DNA of 64,000 nt from Sinonovacula constricta. Its lineage: Eukaryota > Mollusca > Bivalvia > Cardiida > Solecurtidae. The translations under genes were made by a program, and so were the position numbers. Shown here piece after piece: positions 36,001 through 44,119 of this stretch. The notes beneath the pieces were generated by a model, which was given only the letters and a program-made list of their open reading frames with translations, did not search any database and was not told the origin of the DNA. The stretch is from positions 26,927,478 to 26,991,477 of the forward strand of contig CM017558.1 in NCBI GenBank assembly GCA_007844125.1, read 5' to 3'. Every line of letters begins with the position of its first letter. Positions within the stretch are counted from its first letter, which is position 1.

Positions 36001-38181
36001 TTACCAATTATCTCACTACAGTTTATTATTTACTGTAATGGATATGATGTTCACATTAATATGAAATTATTATTAATGATTTTACAGCATTTCTGATTAG
36101 CTGAAATGAGTTTAAAGCAATTAAATTGATAAGCAGGTCATAGTAATGGAACTTTTTAAAGTTGTCTGTTTATGGTTTTGGGAGCTAGTTATGGATAAAA
36201 TGTGCCTTATCTTGTTATCAACCATGTGAGGCCTTTTTTACCTCCACTTCACCTTAAGATTAGGGTTCTTTGAGATAATACTGCTGGTTTAATATCTGCT
36301 AAGTTTCTATGTTGTTCCCTTACAGACACCACAGTCAGCCTACTGCTAGACAGTCAACATCAGCAGACACTGTCAATACAAGCATTTATGTTTACTTCAC
36401 TAGACGTGAAGGAGCTGCTGCTGGGTGGGGCCACCAGTGCTCTTACCATTGACAACAAGTCGGTGAGGGACTTTGATGGCTGTATCTCTATGTTCTACAT
36501 AGACGGCAAGGCCCTGCCACTGAATGGCACCACAGACCGGTACACTGTCCAGGTAGTGGGTGGGGTAACAAATGGTTGTGATCGTCTCTGTATTGGCGTA
36601 CACTGCAACTCTGGATCTTGTGTAGCACAAGGAGAGGAGACAATATGTCCGACAGGCAATTTTTCAGAAGACAAAGCCTTGGGTATTGGGATCATTGTAG
36701 TAATAGTTTTCTTTGTTGTACTTATCATTGCCATAATTGTAGTCTTCATAGTGTTTCGACACAGAGGACATCAAATGTGCTTCCCGAAGAAGGAATCCCA
36801 GAAACAAAATGGAGTCATGTTAAGTAAGGGTGCCAACAGCAGTGGGCACAGTCATCAAGATTCTGGATATGGGGAGAATAATATTGATGAGCTTATTATA
36901 AGAAATCACATTGCTCAAGAATTAAAGAGCAACAACATGCATCCTGGGAATAGCCGCGTGGTCCAGCCTGATTTAATTGGTACTGAGCGCAGTCGCAGCC
37001 ATCTTCCATATGAAATAGAGGATGGCACTGTGATCATTGACAATGCAAGTGATCTTACAAACTTGCGTGATCTTCAAGGAGAGGCACCAGAGTTGTACGA
37101 TCTGGAAAATGCAAGCAGCATTGCTCCCTCAGACATTGATGTTGTTGACCATTATAAACACTTCCATGATGGTGGGAGGTCACGCCGCAAGAATAAAACC
37201 AGCTCAAACCATTCCTCTTATCATCACTCTCAACATTCATCCCGGCAGTATGGTCCTGGAAGTAACCACAGCACCAGCCATTCTCATAACCAGATGAGGG
37301 ACAGTCCAAACCAGTTGTCCAGTGTTCCATATTTAAACGATCTTGCCAGGAGTAGTCCAGCTGTCAGTGGACGCAACAATCAAAGTCTCATCAATCAGCT
37401 GTCACGTCAGAGCCCAAACATGAGACAAAGTCCCCTTACACATGTTAACATGCATGGCATGCCAGTAACAGATCTGAACACAGGGAGCAGAACAACATCA
37501 GAGCACAGTCTTGCCAGCCATCGCAGTAAAAACTCTACCACTCCACATAAACCAGTCAGACAAATGTTACCAAATGGTAATCCCAACAGCAAAGTGAATA
37601 ACAACTATGAGAGCAAGCAGTTCTTGACTTTAGAGGAAGTAGACAGATTAAATTCTAGACCTAGAGAAAGCCCTGTAAGTTTGATGGAGGCTTTCTCTAC
37701 TTCTAGTGAGAATAATACGAGGAAGATGAAGAAGCCATTTGAGCAGTATCAGGACACTAGTGTGCTGCTAGAACCACCCGAGTCGAGCTCTGATGACAGT
37801 GCCAATGATTCCTTCACATGTTCAGAGTTTGAATATGAAAATGATAAACAGAAAAATGATTTCACAAGTAAATTCTCCAATCTAGATGAAGTTGACAATG
37901 AAAATGAAGATGGTGCCCACCACAATAAAGTGTTTAAATCTGATGATTTTGATTTTGGGGGAAATTCTTTCTCCAGCAACATCGGCTCATTGGATGAGAG
38001 CCAGAATAAAGGCAAGGAATCATCACCCTATTCCCTGAACTGGGATGATTTGTTGAACTGGGGACCAAAGTTTGAGAAACTGGTTGGTGTATTTACAGAC
38101 ATTGCTTTGCTGCCAGATGCAGATAATATGGACTTTAGCAAGGTAGAGGGTAAGGTGCCTGATCAGGAGGAATATGTGTGA
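8842..38181 (+). CDS. FAT4: FAT4/Fat-type protocadherin, 3' part of gene (12 exons)
   Basis: Giant single-pass cadherin of the planar polarity / Hippo pathway; known family members bind Dachsous on neighbouring cells at the plasma membrane. Exons: 8842-9086, 10522-10709, 11288-11908, 13520-14298, 17854-17945, 18461-19834, 20162-21855, 23064-23152, 25052-25362, 26612-26829, 27077-27194, 36326-38181. All borders are AG/GT and the sum keeps one frame: 2,527 codons plus stop after one leading split base. Order of domains: part of one cadherin repeat, 11 complete repeats, Fat-type domain, EGF x3, LamG, EGF, LamG, cysteine-rich stalk, TM, tail. The EGF-LamG-EGF-LamG order and tail blocks ENASSIAPSDID, EEVDRLN, SFTCSE, DDLLNWGP and terminal EEYV point to FAT4 and not FAT1-3, Dachsous or classic cadherins. 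Family members have about 34 cadherin repeats and near 5,000 residues, so about half the protein lies upstream of the window. Exon borders are inferred without transcripts. Confidence 0.9.
9087..10521 (+). other. FAT4: FAT4 intron with 145-bp repeat remnants
   Basis: GT at 9087 and AG at 10520-10521. The middle (about 9440-10075) holds diverged copies of the 145-bp intronic repeat; the remainder is AT-rich with no other feature seen. Confidence 0.75.
9440..10075. repeat. 145-bp tandem repeat family, block 1
   Basis: About four diverged units (aaacttaccaacatttgtct, taggtcaaattatagaaaac) preceded by the family's head sequence (gagcactgtatgttcaagct followed by gagcttttct). Same family as 12690-13445 and 23415-24945. 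Small open frames at 9474-9707 and 9807-9989 are by-products. Confidence 0.85.
10522..10709 (+). CDS. FAT4: FAT4 exon: core of cadherin repeat
   Basis: Acceptor ..tcatag and donor gtgaga. The exon completes a glycine codon with the previous exon and reads GTFVVGVTASDVDIGENGRI, with the usual A-S-D-x-D and NPQTGVI motifs of a cadherin repeat, ending IIATDM. It finishes on a whole codon. Continues the repeat begun at the end of the preceding exon. Confidence 0.88.
10710..11287 (+). other. FAT4: FAT4 intron
   Basis: 578 bp, AT-rich, gtgaga to ctgtag. Nothing else recognised. Confidence 0.8.
11288..11908 (+). CDS. FAT4: FAT4 exon: one repeat end, one full repeat, start of next
   Basis: 207 codons, phase 0 at both ends (acceptor tctgtag, donor gtacgt). 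It begins GGPPLSASVSVNVSV, the G-strand of a repeat whose calcium linker is unusual: instead of DxNDNxP it reads VSASSGVAIPLF, so this inter-repeat junction probably binds less calcium or is flexible. A full repeat follows (MENTEVNSLI to VLDQNDNPPRF) and then most of another (VRENSMIGSP to VVATDN). The exon keeps reading open for 24 codons into the intron, which is not coding. Confidence 0.9.
11909..13519 (+). other. FAT4: FAT4 intron with 145-bp repeat block
   Basis: gtacgt to attcag. The first 780 bases show no feature; the second half (12690-13445) is the 145-bp repeat. Confidence 0.8.
12690..13445. repeat. 145-bp tandem repeat family, block 2
   Basis: Opens with the family head (gagcacaacctgctcaaggt) and continues with about five units containing gtttgtctgcatgaaatctt-type and gtaggtcactaggtcaa-type motifs. 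Units have diverged independently, so the block is old. Confidence 0.9.
13520..14298 (+). CDS. FAT4: FAT4 exon: two complete cadherin repeats plus flanks
   Basis: Acceptor tcaattcag, donor gtaata; 259 codons plus two bases. Reads GIPQQSSTASIRISITDEND (end of previous repeat), then a repeat from IPENTEVGSF to VSDINDNSPQL, one from FEEMLQPGSVVG to IVDYNDHAPVF, and the first strand of another (VPESATVGNRILTVQA). All calcium-linker motifs are close to consensus. A long minus-strand reading frame over the same bases is a shadow. Confidence 0.92.
14299..17853 (+). other. FAT4: FAT4 intron filled by 58-bp minisatellite
   Basis: gtaata to tattttag. 14299-14570 and 17665-17853 are unique AT-rich sequence; the rest is the array described separately. 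Confidence 0.85.
14600..17660. repeat. 58-bp minisatellite (about 53 copies)
   Basis: Unit: ccttgtcccacaggtctaca, tctactgtgcacatctcctc, aatagctggtgctactgc; exact 58-bp spacing is seen between the copies of gtctacgtc near 14662 and 14720. The left third (to about 15460) is nearly homogeneous and the right two thirds are strongly diverged, suggesting recent expansion at the left. Frames such as 15988-16320 (+) and 17117-17647 (-) are period artefacts. Confidence 0.96.
17854..17945 (+). CDS. FAT4: FAT4 short exon inside cadherin repeat
   Basis: A 92-bp exon directly after the 58-bp minisatellite intron. It starts after ctattttag, completes the arginine codon AG-G and reads DEFDFGVNKEVEYFMAGGNG then YFDVDKYSG; donor gtgggt. 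Phase 1 at its end matches the next exon (G-GT). The residues fit the middle of a cadherin repeat (DxxxGxNxxVxY and the DxxSG turn), although DEFDFGVN replaces the more usual DADSGxN. Confidence 0.85.
17946..18460 (+). other. FAT4: FAT4 intron carrying a SINE
   Basis: 515 bp, gtgggt to gtttcag. Nearly half of it is a SINE copy with its target duplication (18005-18260). Confidence 0.85.
18019..18246 (+). mobile_element. tRNA-derived SINE, 5'-truncated copy
   Basis: Matches the 43418-43735 element from its B-box region onward (cccgggctgcgacatacc, agtggtatagct, tcatgccaggtgttcacggt, ccagataactgaa). The A-box half is missing and about 45 internal bases are deleted after caagcaaatataa. It is flanked by a 14-bp target duplication aatggaagttttat at 18005-18018 and 18247-18260, so it inserted in this truncated form. 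Confidence 0.9.
18461..19834 (+). CDS. FAT4: FAT4 large exon: four cadherin repeats and parts
   Basis: 457 whole codons with split codons at both ends (acceptor atgtttcag, donor gtatgt). Reads the end of one repeat (MITVRQPVSGLQGRLY to ITGENRFAPEF), then complete repeats closing at LIDINDNDPLF, NIDGVNEYVPRF and VQDANDPPVF, and most of a fourth up to GAVDTGTPPETG. The linkers ITGENRFAP and DGVNEYVP depart from DxNDN, so two junctions in this exon have weakened calcium sites. The methionine-started frame that begins inside the intron at 18433 is only read-in. Confidence 0.93.
19835..20161 (+). other. FAT4: FAT4 intron
   Basis: 327 bp, AT-rich, gtatgt to gttaacag; nothing else seen. Confidence 0.85.
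20162..21855 (+). CDS. FAT4: FAT4 large exon: last cadherin repeats, Fat-type domain, EGF1-3, LamG1 start
   Basis: Begins after tttgttaacag and ends at AACAGAACTGGTAGT before gtaagt. It closes one repeat (HLEDVNDNSPTF), carries the last repeat (VQENKALSTL to VEDVDDSPP), then a roughly 230-residue region lacking cadherin motifs in which LASLSANDFVNFSYTKFIAA matches the Fat-family segment between cadherin repeats and EGFs. Three EGF domains follow: about 21250-21350, 21353-21464 (calcium-binding type, starts DVDECLSINC) and 21470-21572. The first part of laminin-G 1 starts near 21590 (SFLKLKNLTSNETVIEVMF). This exon alone identifies the Fat architecture. Confidence 0.95.
21856..23063 (+). other. 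FAT4: FAT4 intron
   Basis: 1.2 kb between large exon and the 89-bp LamG exon; AT-rich, gtaagt to aaatag. No repeat of the families seen elsewhere was recognised. Confidence 0.75.
23064..23152 (+). CDS. FAT4: FAT4 short exon in LamG1
   Basis: An 89-bp exon that is easy to miss because another frame stays open across it. With the acceptor cttaaatag and donor gtgagt, phase 0 entry gives FMQLWLEGGQCTPCSSSNCC then YKNTTLPGDG, which joins the neighbours in frame: ...KVNRTGS before and SLDVGSHPLYFAGV after. Four cysteines in a short stretch fit the cysteine insertion seen at this point in Fat-type laminin-G domains. The alternative frame (NCGWREVSVHRVLQV) would break the phase. Confidence 0.8.
23153..25051 (+). 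other. FAT4: FAT4 intron with 145-bp repeat block
   Basis: gtgagt to tcacag. Its core (23415-24945) is the longest block of the 145-bp family. Confidence 0.85.
23415..24945. repeat. 145-bp tandem repeat family, block 3 (about 10 units)
   Basis: The landmark cttggtc recurs at 23546, 23691 and 23836, giving a 145-bp period. Units carry atgtttgtctgcatgaaatc and aaaagtaggtcactaggtca. The block has a head (gcacaacgtgctcaaggtta) and a distinct tail (ctcaggtgagcgattaaagg at about 24907), so it looks like a defined element with an expanded tandem core and not a plain array. Confidence 0.93.
25052..25362 (+). CDS. FAT4: FAT4 exon: LamG1 end and EGF4
   Basis: Acceptor ctgtatcacag, donor gtacct; length 311 keeps phase. 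Encodes the last strands of laminin-G 1 (SLDVGSHPLYFAGVKDIG, FVGCVQLFEVDGK with the usual G-C-x-x pattern) and a complete EGF domain from DPCLGWDCHQRGTCMPEW to SGPHCEQ with six cysteines. It continues directly into laminin-G 2 in the next exon. Confidence 0.92.
25363..26611 (+). other. FAT4: FAT4 intron
   Basis: gtacct to ttgacag. Contains a short imperfect duplication near 25860-25985 (ccttccaaaatagc twice, with similar flanks); the rest is AT-rich and featureless. Confidence 0.75.
26612..26829 (+). CDS. FAT4: FAT4 exon: start of LamG2
   Basis: Acceptor tgttttgacag, donor gtaagt; two bases plus 72 codons. Encodes the N-terminal strands of the second laminin-G domain, including VTLVTQSDVMVRFRTTANNS followed by LIMFAST, typical of strands where a residue pair N-x-L-I sits before the ligand rim. 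The linker before it is basic (DVRRDLQLAAKSRWRR), a possible furin-like or heparin-binding patch; this last point is speculation. Confidence 0.9.
27077..27194 (+). CDS. FAT4: FAT4 exon: middle of LamG2
   Basis: Acceptor ctgaacag, donor gtaggt; 39 codons plus one base. Reads VVGGQLRFLVSMFGGENIVN to NDGEWHNVTVTITG, where the N-D-G-x-W-H signature is diagnostic of laminin-G domains. It is followed by the largest intron of the window (9.1 kb), which is nearly all 54-bp minisatellite. Reading through the donor meets a TAA at 27245-27247, so intron retention would truncate before the transmembrane segment. Confidence 0.92.
27195..36325 (+). other. FAT4: Largest FAT4 intron, 9.1 kb
   Basis: gtaggt to cttacag. 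27195-27425 and 35818-36325 are unique AT-rich sequence; the 8.4 kb between is the 54-bp minisatellite. It separates two exons of the same laminin-G domain, so it must be spliced for a functional protein. Confidence 0.9.
27430..35817. repeat. 54-bp minisatellite (about 155 copies) with higher-order blocks
   Basis: Unit: cagttccctgtcatccccta, cagctagtggggattatatc, ccctcctgcataga (54 bp). Since 54 is 18 codons, one + frame stays open for long runs (28688-29932, 32090-33307, 34155-35009) with an 18-residue repeat DSSLSSPTASGDYIPSCI. Large blocks are re-copied: 28123 onward recurs at 30879 (offset 2756) and 33012 onward at 33938 (offset 926), with very few differences. Scattered TAA and TGA codons and small indels break the frames. 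Short units with 'catggggattatatcccctc' lack part of the repeat (33370, 33514, 34242, 34386). Confidence 0.97.
36326..38181 (+). CDS. FAT4: FAT4 last exon: LamG2 end, transmembrane helix, cytoplasmic tail
   Basis: Acceptor cccttacag. Encodes the last strands of laminin-G 2 (DTTVSLLLDSQ, LLLGGATSA, DFDGCISMFYIDGK), a cysteine-rich stalk (CDRLCIGVHCNSGSC), a transmembrane helix at about 36680-36755 followed by FRHRGH, and a tail of about 474 residues to TGA at 38179-38181. Tail blocks that match vertebrate FAT4: YDLENASSIAPSDID near 37100-37140, LTLEEVDRLN near 37630, ESSSDDSANDSFTCSE near 37785-37830, NWDDLLNWGP near 38040-38065 and a C-terminal EEYV that could bind PDZ domains. His/Ser-rich and Asn/Ser-rich low-complexity stretches lie between them. 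Confidence 0.95.
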
Positions 38182-40470
38182 CAGCTCAGGAATTCCAAAA
38201 CATGCAATTAGCCATAATATCAAGCATGATTTATAAGTTGACTGCCATCTTGTCTCGATGTGTATTGAATTAGGAAATTGAACAAGTGTTTTTTAAGTTT
38301 CTATTGAATTTGAAAGATAAATGGTGGTTTGTACTGCGATTCTTTAATCCATACATTGTAATAAGCTTCTATCATGCGTATGAAATATTTAAAATATGTT
38401 TATTGTATTAGTTTATGACAGAATTCTTCCAGCTTAATGATGGAAACACTCAGAAAAATACTAAAGGAAGACATAAAATATGTGTATCTATGTATTTTAG
38501 CTATATATTTTTTCAAGCTGGTGAAGTGGCAGAGGACAGTCAACTTATTTATCAGTATGTTTATTGTATAGGAACTGTTTTTTTTATAATGTTTAGATGA
38601 ATTGTTCTTTATATTTTAATACAATTGCAAATAATATTTACATTTTCAGAAATATAGGTTGAATATTATTTTAATAAAAGATTTGAAGGAAATAGTGACA
38701 AGTTTTTTATTTGTAATGTACATTTCTTTTAGATAAAAAAGGCATAAAGTCTGATAGTTGTTCAATGTTTTTTATCATTTTATTGTTTGTTCTTATTTAT
38801 TTTAACATTTATTAAAAAGCAGTTCATCTTAGCCAGTGTAACAATTCTTATAATTAAGAAGCTTTATGTGAACATTTTTTTGAGGTGCTGTATTGGTGAA
38901 AAAAGAGTTCCAAATACATGTAGCATTTGTATGGTCTCATTTGTAACTATGTAATATATGTAAGTGACTGTATATTTGACATGTATGCATCATGTATGGC
39001 AAATCATGGGTGAAATTAAAAGAGCTAAAATTGTTTCATTTTCTCTAAATAAAGCATGGTTGCTTAATATTTATTACAATACTTAATCATAACCTAAAGC
39101 ATACAAACCTTATAATACCATAGTAATTTGAGGGTTCAGTGTTTGCTGCTAGATACAGGTCCTGTTAAGCAAGACCATGCACTCTCTAGAACTAAAAGAT
39201 TTTTTACCTGAAGGCTGATTCTACTTAAGAAATGTAAAGAAAGTATTGTTAATATGCTTAAAGTCACTTGATTTAATTCAAGTAATGATCTCTTTTTACA
39301 AGGACTGCTTTTATGTTACTACTAAATTTCTGTATATATGTTCATGTATGATTAAGACTTATGTCCCTGCAGTATTAATATATTGTAAATAAAACTGTTT
39401 CATACTTTTTATGATTTTTGCTGGATCACATTGGAGAAATGCTTTTGTAATAACAAGCCTTTTATTCCAGCTTGTAGTGTTTTATGTTTGTAAATACATG
39501 GATAAATGTTGAACCCCCACACACTAAAGGAACTATTTAACTATCAGCATTTTCATTCCATGCATGTGTCAAAAACAGTTGGAGAGAACAGAGTGACAGA
39601 ACTTATGAAAACTTTTTTGATAGATCCTTGTGCAAGTTTTACATGCTAGTTTATTTTCCTCAATTGCCTGCTAAGGTCAATGCTTTTTCAATAGGGATGG
39701 CAAAATTCACCCATTGCAACAATCAAATGTTCGGATCATTTTTTTAATTGAACAAAAACTTTTCAGTGGCAATACTGTAAACACTGTTCGATATCACCTT
39801 TGTAATTTCAACCTCAGTAAAATAAAATAAAAAAGCACACAAAATTACCACTTCAAATAATGTTCTACTAAAGACCACCAACAATTGAGAATATCTTGTT
39901 AATTGTATGTAATATGTTATTGATTGTTTTACCATTTATAAAGCTGAAATTATCAAATCCAAGTATTTGTCACTTCTTATCTTTGATACACAGTGTTTGC
40001 ACCACCCACTGCTGTACGTGGCTATTAAAATAACCTGCAATTGACTTATCAACATATTTTAGTTTACAACAAGAACTTTTTTAGACATAACACCAATGTG
40101 TTATAAATACTTACGCTGTTTTCAACAGTTTTATTGACACTTTTTATCATGCATTTAATGGTTTTTCTTTTGAAACTGTCATTCACTGTTTTATTAAATA
40201 TATTCAAACATTATTAATTTGTGTTTTTATCACAATTTCAAATATGCATCATTTGACTAATTTTTATTATTTTAGTATCATGCAGTTTAGAGTTGTATAT
40301 TGTTTTATGAATTGTTTGTTTTATATTTTCTAAGATTTTTGATTATTATTTCAAATGCAGTATATTATAATGATAGATTTAGTGACTTTTCTTAATAGAA
40401 AAATGTTAAAATTGTCAATCTTGTTTCTTTTATATATGAAAATGAAATAAACATATTTTACACAAATTTG
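38182..40470 (+). other. FAT4: FAT4 3' UTR (extent uncertain)
   Basis: AT-rich stretch without coding potential directly after the stop codon. It has AATAAA hexamers at 38673-38678, 39048-39053, 39388-39393 and 40446-40451, so alternative polyadenylation is possible and the true end is undetermined. TGTAAATA/TGTATATA octamers at 39331-39338, 39385-39392 and 39489-39496 look like Pumilio-family sites. Short open frames here (for example 38415-38600 +, 39744-39935 -) look random. Confidence 0.55.
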
Positions 40471-40923
40471 TCTTTGGAATTAATTTAAATGCCATGATAC
40501 CATAAAAAAACTTTATATGAGATATCATGTTTTAAGTTGATAAAGAACACAAAATCTGCATTTTCTACAGTTAAACAGCACAACATTTCAAACTAAAAAA
40601 GGAAATTAATAATTTGATACAAAAAAACTAACGAAATAAAATATTGAGGTTGTGGGGTGTACAAAACACTTTACAGACTAAAGAAGTTCAGCAATAGCTG
40701 AGAAAAGACACTAGTGACACAGGTAACAAACACAGCCATATAATCCAGCATGGATCACACCATGGGGATGCTCTTATCAATGCCCCGAAGGCTAGAGGCC
40801 TGTCTTGGGTTATTAATAGGTAATAACTTAAGGGCTGCTGGTTGGTTGCAAGTCACAGACAATTGCTTTGGTAGCGGTACTCTCTGATCATTGAGGTCTC
40901 TTATGTATATAACTATCCAGCTA
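40471..40923. other. Intergenic sequence downstream of FAT4
   Basis: No gene or repeat recognised. The 72-codon minus frame at 40755-40973 shows no domain. Confidence 0.45.
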
Positions 40924-41982
40924 CCGTATTCACTCGTGTAATGGTCGCACCCGTGTAATGGCCGCACCCCCAAAATGACCGCAAAATTTGAAGAAGAAAT
41001 CCTAATTCAATGTAATGGCCGCACCCCCAAAATGACTATATATCTTCAATACTGTCGGTCAACGATTAACTGTCTCACATACATTTCCCTTTGTTCTGCA
41101 TGAAACACAGCTTATTATCCGTCAGTAAACACTTAAACAAACTTTCATCTTCAGTCTGCTAAATACACCAAGCTGTAATTAACTTGGCGTTTGTGTGTAG
41201 ACTTGCCTCATTACACAGGTCAAGTGACTGACTCTGAGATAAGCTGTTGTCAAGGTGATATTGATCGGAGCAGTATGACAGTGAGGGAGGGAACGATGTG
41301 TTTTTATAAGCAGCTGCCGATTACATTTCTCCATGAAATTATTGATTGGTGGAATGTACACAAGGACAGTGCACTGTTCCCCGATAAATCGTGTACTGTC
41401 ATACCAGACTTGGTGACGTAGATCAAAGAAATTAATTTCATGCCGCCACGAGCTACAGGATAGCAGTGCGGCTGAGACTAGATACATTCGCAACGTGTCA
41501 AAAATACAGTCACTGTTTACCAATTAACCCTTTTGTTGAGACAGCATGACTGGTCGACGCTCCTGTTCATTTTTCACCTCGTCAAAGAGACTGTCGCCTC
41601 GTATCAAAGCTGTGTTGTTTAATCGGCTCTACTATGAAATCCTTTGATCTGCACGGTAGTGTGCACATGACAGCTGGGTGAAATTGTTTGATGATGCAAA
41701 CATTCATAAATATGATACAAGAGATAAAACTAGGAAGTCATTTATAAATTATGGAATATGTTTACATTAGTTGGACAAAAGCATAGAACGGCGCTATCTC
41801 GTTCATATCGTCCGTCAACCTCCTACTTAGAGAGCTCATCTAGACGCAGTGTGTCCCAAAAATCGGCAGAATCGTTCTAGAAAAAATGTCCCAAGGCCTT
41901 ACACCTATAGAATGGCAGCACCCTCAACTCCTTAACGATAAAATCGGGTAAAAAAGTGCGGCGATTACACGAGTGAATACGG
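40924..41982. mobile_element. TA-flanked TIR DNA transposon, non-autonomous (1,059 bp)
   Basis: Inverted ends: ccgtattcactcgtgtaatg at 40924-40943 and its reverse complement ending at 41982. Including the flanking TA, 27 of 29 bases match. TA dinucleotides at 40922-40923 and 41983-41984 are the target duplication, as in Tc1/mariner/pogo elements. The subterminal motif gtgtaatggccgcaccc is repeated at about 40951 and, as atgtaatggccgcaccc, at about 41010. The motif style resembles pogo/Tigger-type ends, which is inference. The 114-codon (-) and 76-codon (+) frames inside show no transposase motif. Confidence 0.88.
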
Positions 41983-41984
41983 TA

Positions 41985-42399
41985 TATATATTGCTATATA
42001 CATTTGAATGTTGATGCAGTCATAAATGAAGTATAAAGCAGTAACAATTCATTCTTATTTTACACCAGCTTTAAAATCAAATGAATCAGAACCCCCATTA
42101 TTGTTCATACCGTTGTGCTGATTTAATATTTCAATATGATTTTTATTATCCAATTATTGATTCTGACAAAATATTTCTGAAACCTATAACCAGTTTATTA
42201 CCTATTCACTGACATGTAAGAAATGTATATAATTATTATCACAGTAGGTGAATTTATTGGCGACCGGATTAACCAGGAGGATCCTCTTACTTATGAGGGC
42301 TTTACTGTTGATCTGGGTCTTATATTTTCTTTTAAAATTTATAATATATATAGCGAGTGGTCATAATGGTGATATCAAACTATTACCAGTTCTTATGCA
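41985..42399. other. Intergenic spacer
   Basis: AT-rich, no feature recognised. Confidence 0.45.
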
Positions 42400-43160
42400 G
42401 GAAATCCCCAGAAAAAATGTCTTGGCAAAACTGCAAAGAACTGCAGAGTTTGAAGACTTTAAATACATTACACATGTTCGCTCTCTAACTCCAACAGTTG
42501 TTGTCCAATCTTCATAAAACTGTTTATTGTTTATGGGCACTATATCTCAGCCATGTTTGATAACCAGCCAAAGCACTTCAACCACTTCAGAGTTATGGCC
42601 CTTTATACAGAAAAATGCAAAAATCGCCTTGTCCTCTCTCTAACTCAAACAGTTGTCCGATATTCATGATACATGAAGAAAATGTTTATGAACATAATTC
42701 CTCGGCCAAGTTCGAAAACCAGCCAAATCTCTTTAGCCACTTCAGAGTTAAGACCCTTTATTTATAAAAAAATGCAAATTAGCCTTGTCCGCCCTCTATC
42801 TCAAATTGTTGCTGTCCTATCTTCATGAAACTTAGTGAAAATGTTGATGGGCATAATATCTCGAACAAGTTCAATAACTAGCAAAATGACTTCAGACATT
42901 TCAGAGTTATGACCCTTTATTTATAGAAAAATGGCAAAGTCGCCTTGTCTGCTCTCTAAACAAAGTTGTCCAATCTATGAAACTTGGGGAAAATGTTTAT
43001 GGGCATATTATCTCGACCAAGTTTGATAACCAGCCAAAGCGCTTTACACACTACAGAGTTAAGGCTCTTAACTTGTACGAAAAATGCCAAATTGGTCTCT
43101 GCTCTTAATGAAATAGTTGTTCGTTGATTTTTATGAATGTTTGATATTAAATTGGCTGGT
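42400..43160. repeat. Degenerate 155-bp tandem repeat (about 5 units)
   Basis: The landmark agtta/agttat in 'cagagttatggccctttat'-like context recurs at 42591, 42746, 42905 and 43057 (spacing 152-159). Each unit also contains aaaatgtttatgggcata-type and accagccaaa-type segments. Heavily diverged, no coding content. Confidence 0.85.
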
Positions 43161-43417
43161 TATCCAAATCCATTATGGCAATAAGGGATCCGATGATTTA
43201 AATGCCCAGTAACTTACTATTTATGTGGCTCGTTATCAAATCCATTACAGGAGTACCTGGTTCCTGTGATATAATTGACACCTCTGCAAATAGCCCAAAA
43301 TTCTTTAGTATTAAAATGGCTGGTTATATAAATCATTTGGGTTATAAGGATTCCTGCAACTTAATACATGTACACATCTCTCTGTCAAACTCTTCAACCA
43401 TTTACCAAAATTTTCGA

Positions 43418-43735
43418 ACCGGACCTGGTAGCGCAATCGGTAGAGCGTCGGCTCCAGGTACGGAAGGCCCCGGGTTCGATCCCGGGCCGTGACATACCAA
43501 AGTCGTTAAAAATGAAAGTGGTATAGCTCCCTTGCTAAGGCTCAAGCAAATATAAGAGTAGTTCCACGACTGGTTGGCCCGGTGTCAGGATAATGTGACT
43601 GGGTGTGGTATCATGCCAGGTGTTCACGGCATGCTATACACAGTGAAGGCAGAACTATATCTGCTTCCAGTGGACACCGTCTCCAGATAACTGAAATACT
43701 GTTGGTGGGACGATAAACCCAATAAACAAACAAAC
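43418..43735 (+). mobile_element. tRNA-derived SINE, full-length copy
   Basis: Starts with a tRNA-like head: A box in tggtagcgcaatcggtagag and B box gggttcgatcccg. It is followed by a tRNA-unrelated body and a simple tail (aataaacaaacaaac). An exact 11-bp target duplication aaaattttcga flanks it at 43407-43417 and 43736-43746. RNA polymerase III transcription is expected from the two boxes. The related copy at 18019 defines the body shared by the family. Confidence 0.95.
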
Positions 43736-43746
43736 AAAATTTTCGA

Positions 43747-44119
43747 TGGGTGTATTTTGTGGCACTCTGGTACTCTTGTACAAATTACATCTTGTTGCAT
43801 TTTTATGGGGTGTATAGACTGTTGAAAAGGAAATCATTATCAAAGGGACATTATAATAGCATTTTTTTGCTTTCAGCACACTTAACCTTTCATTAGAGTA
43901 TTTTAAAACAGTTCATCACCAGAAAGGAAAGATAATCTCATTAATGTCAGTTATTTAGTTATTTAGAATTAAGTCTGTTTTAAACAAACGTTATATTTGT
44001 TATACATAAAGTTGTTATGCTTAGCATTCCACAAACAAGTTCTTTACTTGATGCAGATGTAATCTGCCTTTAATCGGGATTGAAACAAGCCTAGTGTAGA
44101 TCATACAATTAAGGGACTG
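43747..44119. other. Spacer between SINE and 44-bp array
   Basis: AT-rich; nothing recognised. Confidence 0.5.

Noticed and set aside
8842..38181. Type III classic cadherin (CadN/DE-cadherin) or Dachsous
   Set aside because: Ectodomain order is similar to type III cadherins, but the tail blocks ENASSIAPSDID, EEVDRLN, SFTCSE and C-terminal EEYV match FAT4; Dachsous lacks EGF and LamG domains.
43425..43500. Functional tRNA gene
   Set aside because: A and B boxes are present, but the anticodon stem does not pair well and the sequence continues into a SINE body with a target duplication.
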